Below are positions 6,790 to 7,881 of a DNA stretch of 7,881 nt, piece after piece. Within the stretch, counting starts at the first letter, position 1. Each line of letters opens with the position of its first letter. The translations under genes were made by a program, and so were the position numbers. The stretch comes from an uncultured Clostridia bacterium (GTDB lineage: Bacteria; Bacillota; Clostridia; Oscillospirales; Oscillospiraceae), in assembly GCA_947177115.1 (NCBI GenBank), contig CAMWTG010000125.1, positions 1 to 7,881 on the forward strand. The letters are read 5' to 3'. The notes under the pieces are model-generated. The model did not search any database, was not told where the DNA came from, and saw only the letters and a program-made list of their open reading frames with translations.

Positions 6790-6808
6790 GATAAAGCAGT
6801 GATAAAAT
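6780..6808 (+). promoter_or_regulatory. Putative promoter of the IS transposase
   Basis: TTCACA (6780-6785) and TAAAAT (6803-6808) with a 17-base spacer match sigma-A consensus at five of six positions each. The predicted start point (about 6814-6816) coincides with the ATG at 6816, which would give an almost leaderless message. The -35 box lies within the terminal repeat, where transposase binding could repress it. Confidence 0.5.
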
Positions 6809-6858
6809 AGGATACATGGAAGGCAAAGAACGAGAGTCGTATCCCAGCGACTTGACAG

Positions 6859-7218
6859 ATGAGCCAGTGGGAAGAAATTGCCCCACTCTATACTGGGATG
6901 CGCAACTGCACGTGGAGCAAACGGGAATTGACGGATGCTGTACTGTATTTGGTGGATTCAGGGTGTAAATGGAGACAACTGCCCCATGATTTTCCACCAT
7001 ATTCAACAGTACACAGTTTTTATCGCCGCGCCCGGATCAGCGGTCTGTGGGACAAAATTCTGGAGCATCTTGTAAAAAAGACACGAACAAATGCTGAACG
7101 TAAGGAGAGTCCCAGCTACGCGATCATCGATTCTCAGAGTGTGAAAACGGTAGCAGCAAGCGAAGAACGTGGAATTGACGGAGGGAAAAAACGAAAGGCA
7201 GAAAACGGCACATCGTAG
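6859..7218 (+). CDS. IS5-family transposase, N-terminal open reading frame (disrupted)
   Basis: This frame gives 119 residues: a helix-turn-helix-like N-terminal part (WSKRELTDAVLYLVDSGCKWRQLPHDFPPYSTV) and the first catalytic Asp (YAIIDSQSVKT). The natural N-terminus appears to begin earlier, at ATG 6816, in another frame reading MEGKERESYPSDLTDE, which matches the usual start of these transposases (YPSDLTDEQW). One extra C at 6864-6865 breaks the link between DLTDE and QWEEIAP. Translation from ATG 6859 would skip the break but lose about 16 conserved residues, and no clear SD precedes it. The frame ends at TAG 7216-7218, before the second catalytic Asp, so alone it cannot be a full transposase. 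Probably a decayed copy, unless both frame changes are sequencing errors. Confidence 0.75.
   Translation: MSQWEEIAPLYTGMRNCTWSKRELTDAVLYLVDSGCKWRQLPHDFPPYSTVHSFYRRARISGLWDKILEHLVKKTRTNAERKESPSYAIIDSQSVKTVAASEERGIDGGKKRKAENGTS
7180..7193 (+). other. Candidate -1 frameshift site joining the two transposase frames
   Basis: GGAGGG (7180-7185) is followed directly by six A (7186-7191) and CG. The upstream frame reads GGG AAA AAA CGA. A slip back by one base gives GKK-T-KGRKRHIVVDT, the expected continuation in this family. The downstream frame is open only from 7179, so the shift must occur between 7179 and 7218. Some two-frame IS5-family elements use programmed frameshifting, but a one-base deletion from A7 to A6 explains it equally well. 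Confidence 0.55.
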
Positions 7219-7586
7219 TGGATACCATGGGGAATCTGCTGTCGGTGGTAGTTCATGCTGCCAACGTTCATGACACAAAGGCTGGGATATTTACTGCCAA
7301 GCGAGCGTATGAGCGGTATCCGTCTATTCAGAAGTTTTGTGCGGATGCTGGATATCGGGGTACTTTCGTTTCTGATTTGAAGCAACAGCTTGACCTTGGC
7401 GTTGATATTTCAGAGAAAATCAAGCCCCATCAATGGGAAAGGCTCCCTTGGCGATGGGTAGTAGAACGCACCCTCTCATGGCTAAATCATTCCAGACGGC
7501 TCAGCAAAGATTATGAGATTTCCGTTCCTTCCGCTGAGGCCATGGTCAAAATCTCTCATTTTCACACTTTGCTCAAACGCTTATGA
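7218..7586 (+). CDS. IS5-family transposase, C-terminal open reading frame
   Basis: The frame is open from 7179; GTG 7218 is only the first start codon, and the product is more likely made as a fusion with the upstream frame after a -1 shift near 7186-7191. From GRKRHIVVDTMGNLLSVVVHAANVHD it continues through the second catalytic Asp (CADAGYRGT) to the catalytic Glu (WVVERTLSWLNHSRRLSKDYE), so the second half of the DDE nuclease core is complete. The final codons lie inside the right terminal repeat, a compact arrangement common in small insertion sequences. Without the upstream half it lacks the first catalytic Asp and the DNA-binding region. Confidence 0.8.
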   Translation: MDTMGNLLSVVVHAANVHDTKAGIFTAKRAYERYPSIQKFCADAGYRGTFVSDLKQQLDLGVDISEKIKPHQWERLPWRWVVERTLSWLNHSRRLSKDYEISVPSAEAMVKISHFHTLLKRL

Positions 7587-7601
7587 ATACAAGTTCTAAG
7601 T
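7578..7601 (-). repeat. Right terminal inverted repeat of the IS
   Basis: The reverse complement starts ACTTAGAACTTGTATTCATA and pairs with 6766-6789 with four mismatches. It overlaps the last three codons of the transposase. Confidence 0.8.
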
Positions 7602-7708
7602 CCCATATCGACATGGCGTCCTCCGATCCGTCCCGGTCTTTCTGTCTTTCTCTATTATATTGGCTCACGGCGCAAAATGCAAGAGCGTCACAACGTCCGC
7701 CGCTCCCC

Positions 7709-7737
7709 TTGACAGTCCGCTCCGTCTGTGCTAAGAT
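7709..7737 (+). promoter_or_regulatory. Promoter of the GntR-family gene
   Basis: TTGACA (7709-7714) is a perfect -35 box. After 17 bases comes TAAGAT (7732-7737), preceded by TGC, an extended -10. The leader to ATG 7788 would be about 43 bases and holds a candidate operator. Confidence 0.7.
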
Positions 7738-7745
7738 GACTGTAT

Positions 7746-7761
7746 TAGTACGGATAGTACG
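7746..7761 (+). promoter_or_regulatory. Candidate operator: two TAGTACG repeats between promoter and GntR gene
   Basis: TAGTACG occurs at 7746-7752 and 7755-7761, a 9-base period; each copy contains the palindrome GTAC, giving GTAC-N5-GTAC. It lies around the expected transcription start, where an autorepressor of the GntR family would bind. The arms are short, so this is tentative. Confidence 0.35.
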
Positions 7762-7772
7762 TTTATGACATG

Positions 7773-7780
7773 AAAGGAGG
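7773..7780 (+). promoter_or_regulatory. Ribosome binding site of the GntR-family gene
   Basis: AAAGGAGG with a 7-base spacer before ATG 7788 is near-ideal and fixes the start. Confidence 0.8.
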
Positions 7781-7787
7781 CGGGACG

Positions 7788-7881
7788 ATGATCGCCCTGA
7801 ACCATCGGGACGGCCGCCCCATCTACGAGCAAGTGCGGTACGGCCTGCGGCGGCTCATCATCACCGGGGGCATCCCCGCGG
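7788..7881 (+). CDS. GntR-family (YtrA-like) transcriptional regulator, N-terminal end (3' partial)
   Basis: Only 31 codons are present before the window ends. They read MIALNHRDGRPIYEQVRYGL then RRLIITGGIPA, which fits the start of the winged helix-turn-helix of GntR regulators: PIYEQV, then LI-x-x-G-x-I/L-P-A before the expected recognition-helix region. The very short lead before PIYEQV is typical of the YtrA subgroup, small repressors usually encoded first in an operon with an ABC transporter. Effector domain and target genes are outside the window. A strong promoter and RBS precede it, and repeats around the start point suggest autoregulation. It is transcribed away from the insertion sequence and the signalling operon. 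Confidence 0.8.
   Translation, partial: MIALNHRDGRPIYEQVRYGLRRLIITGGIPA

Larger units (their letters stand above)
6766..7601 (+). mobile_element. IS5-family (IS427-like) insertion sequence
   Basis: An element of about 836 bp bounded by imperfect inverted repeats of 24 bp (20 matches) and carrying a two-frame DDE transposase. All three catalytic acidic residues are encoded: D in YAIIDSQSVKT, D in CADAGYRGT and E in WVVERTLSWLNHSRRL. Exact ends are uncertain. If the TA at 6769-6770 and 7597-7598 is the target duplication, the element is 6771-7596, about 826 bp. Hand-counted 60-base lines give about 48-52 percent GC. The element lies between the operon promoter and a divergent regulator gene. 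Confidence 0.85.

Noticed and set aside
6227..7006. 259-codon minus-strand frame running across the IS end and the MBL gene
   Set aside because: It crosses the promoter and an IS boundary and is out of frame with the MBL motifs, so it is not a real gene.
7654..7682. Minus-strand TATAAT with a possible TTGCAT -35 to the right of the IS
   Set aside because: The -35 matches only three of six positions and there is no extended -10; a remnant promoter cut off by the IS is possible but not supported.
7583..7768. 61-codon plus-strand frame after the transposase
   Set aside because: No RBS, low-complexity Ser/Arg/Leu composition, and it runs through the GntR promoter.

Overview
The window is chromosomal DNA from a low-to-mid-GC Gram-positive anaerobe, most likely a member of the Clostridia close to Oscillibacter/Flavonifractor-type Oscillospiraceae. 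That placement is inferred from the stalk-type repeat protein at the left edge, strong AGGAGG-like ribosome binding sites, a YtrA-like GntR regulator and general codon use. No rRNA, tRNA or CRISPR array is visible.

Layout: (1) positions 1-438, plus strand, hold the C-terminal end of a secreted protein with two copper-amine-oxidase/stalk-like repeats. (2) A very strong inverted repeat at 445-492 lies between this gene and the converging operon. (3) Positions 615-6708, minus strand, hold a four-gene signalling operon. In transcription order these are a metallo-beta-lactamase-fold hydrolase, a GAF/HD-GYP phosphodiesterase, a FecR-domain lipoprotein and a CHASE2-class III adenylate cyclase. The first three genes are joined by 4-base ATGA stop/start overlaps, and the cyclase follows 111 bases after the FecR gene. 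A near-consensus extended -10 promoter lies just upstream of the first gene. (4) An IS5-family (IS427-like) insertion sequence of about 836 bp occupies roughly 6766-7601 and has imperfect 24-bp terminal inverted repeats. Its left end touches the -35 box of the operon promoter. Its transposase is split by two compensating frame changes. (5) A good promoter and RBS lead into the first 31 codons of a YtrA-like GntR repressor that runs off the right edge.

How the parts may work together: the cyclase has every residue needed to make cAMP, and its CHASE2 sensor lies outside the membrane, where the FecR lipoprotein would also be tethered. A FecR protein beside a CHASE2 protein suggests that an outside signal is passed to the cyclase. 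The GAF/HD-GYP enzyme should hydrolyse c-di-GMP in the cytoplasm, and the MBL-fold enzyme may hydrolyse a small phosphorylated or cyclic substrate. The operon therefore looks like a compact dual second-messenger module (cAMP synthesis plus c-di-GMP removal). The family assignments come from visible motifs. The shared pathway is inference.
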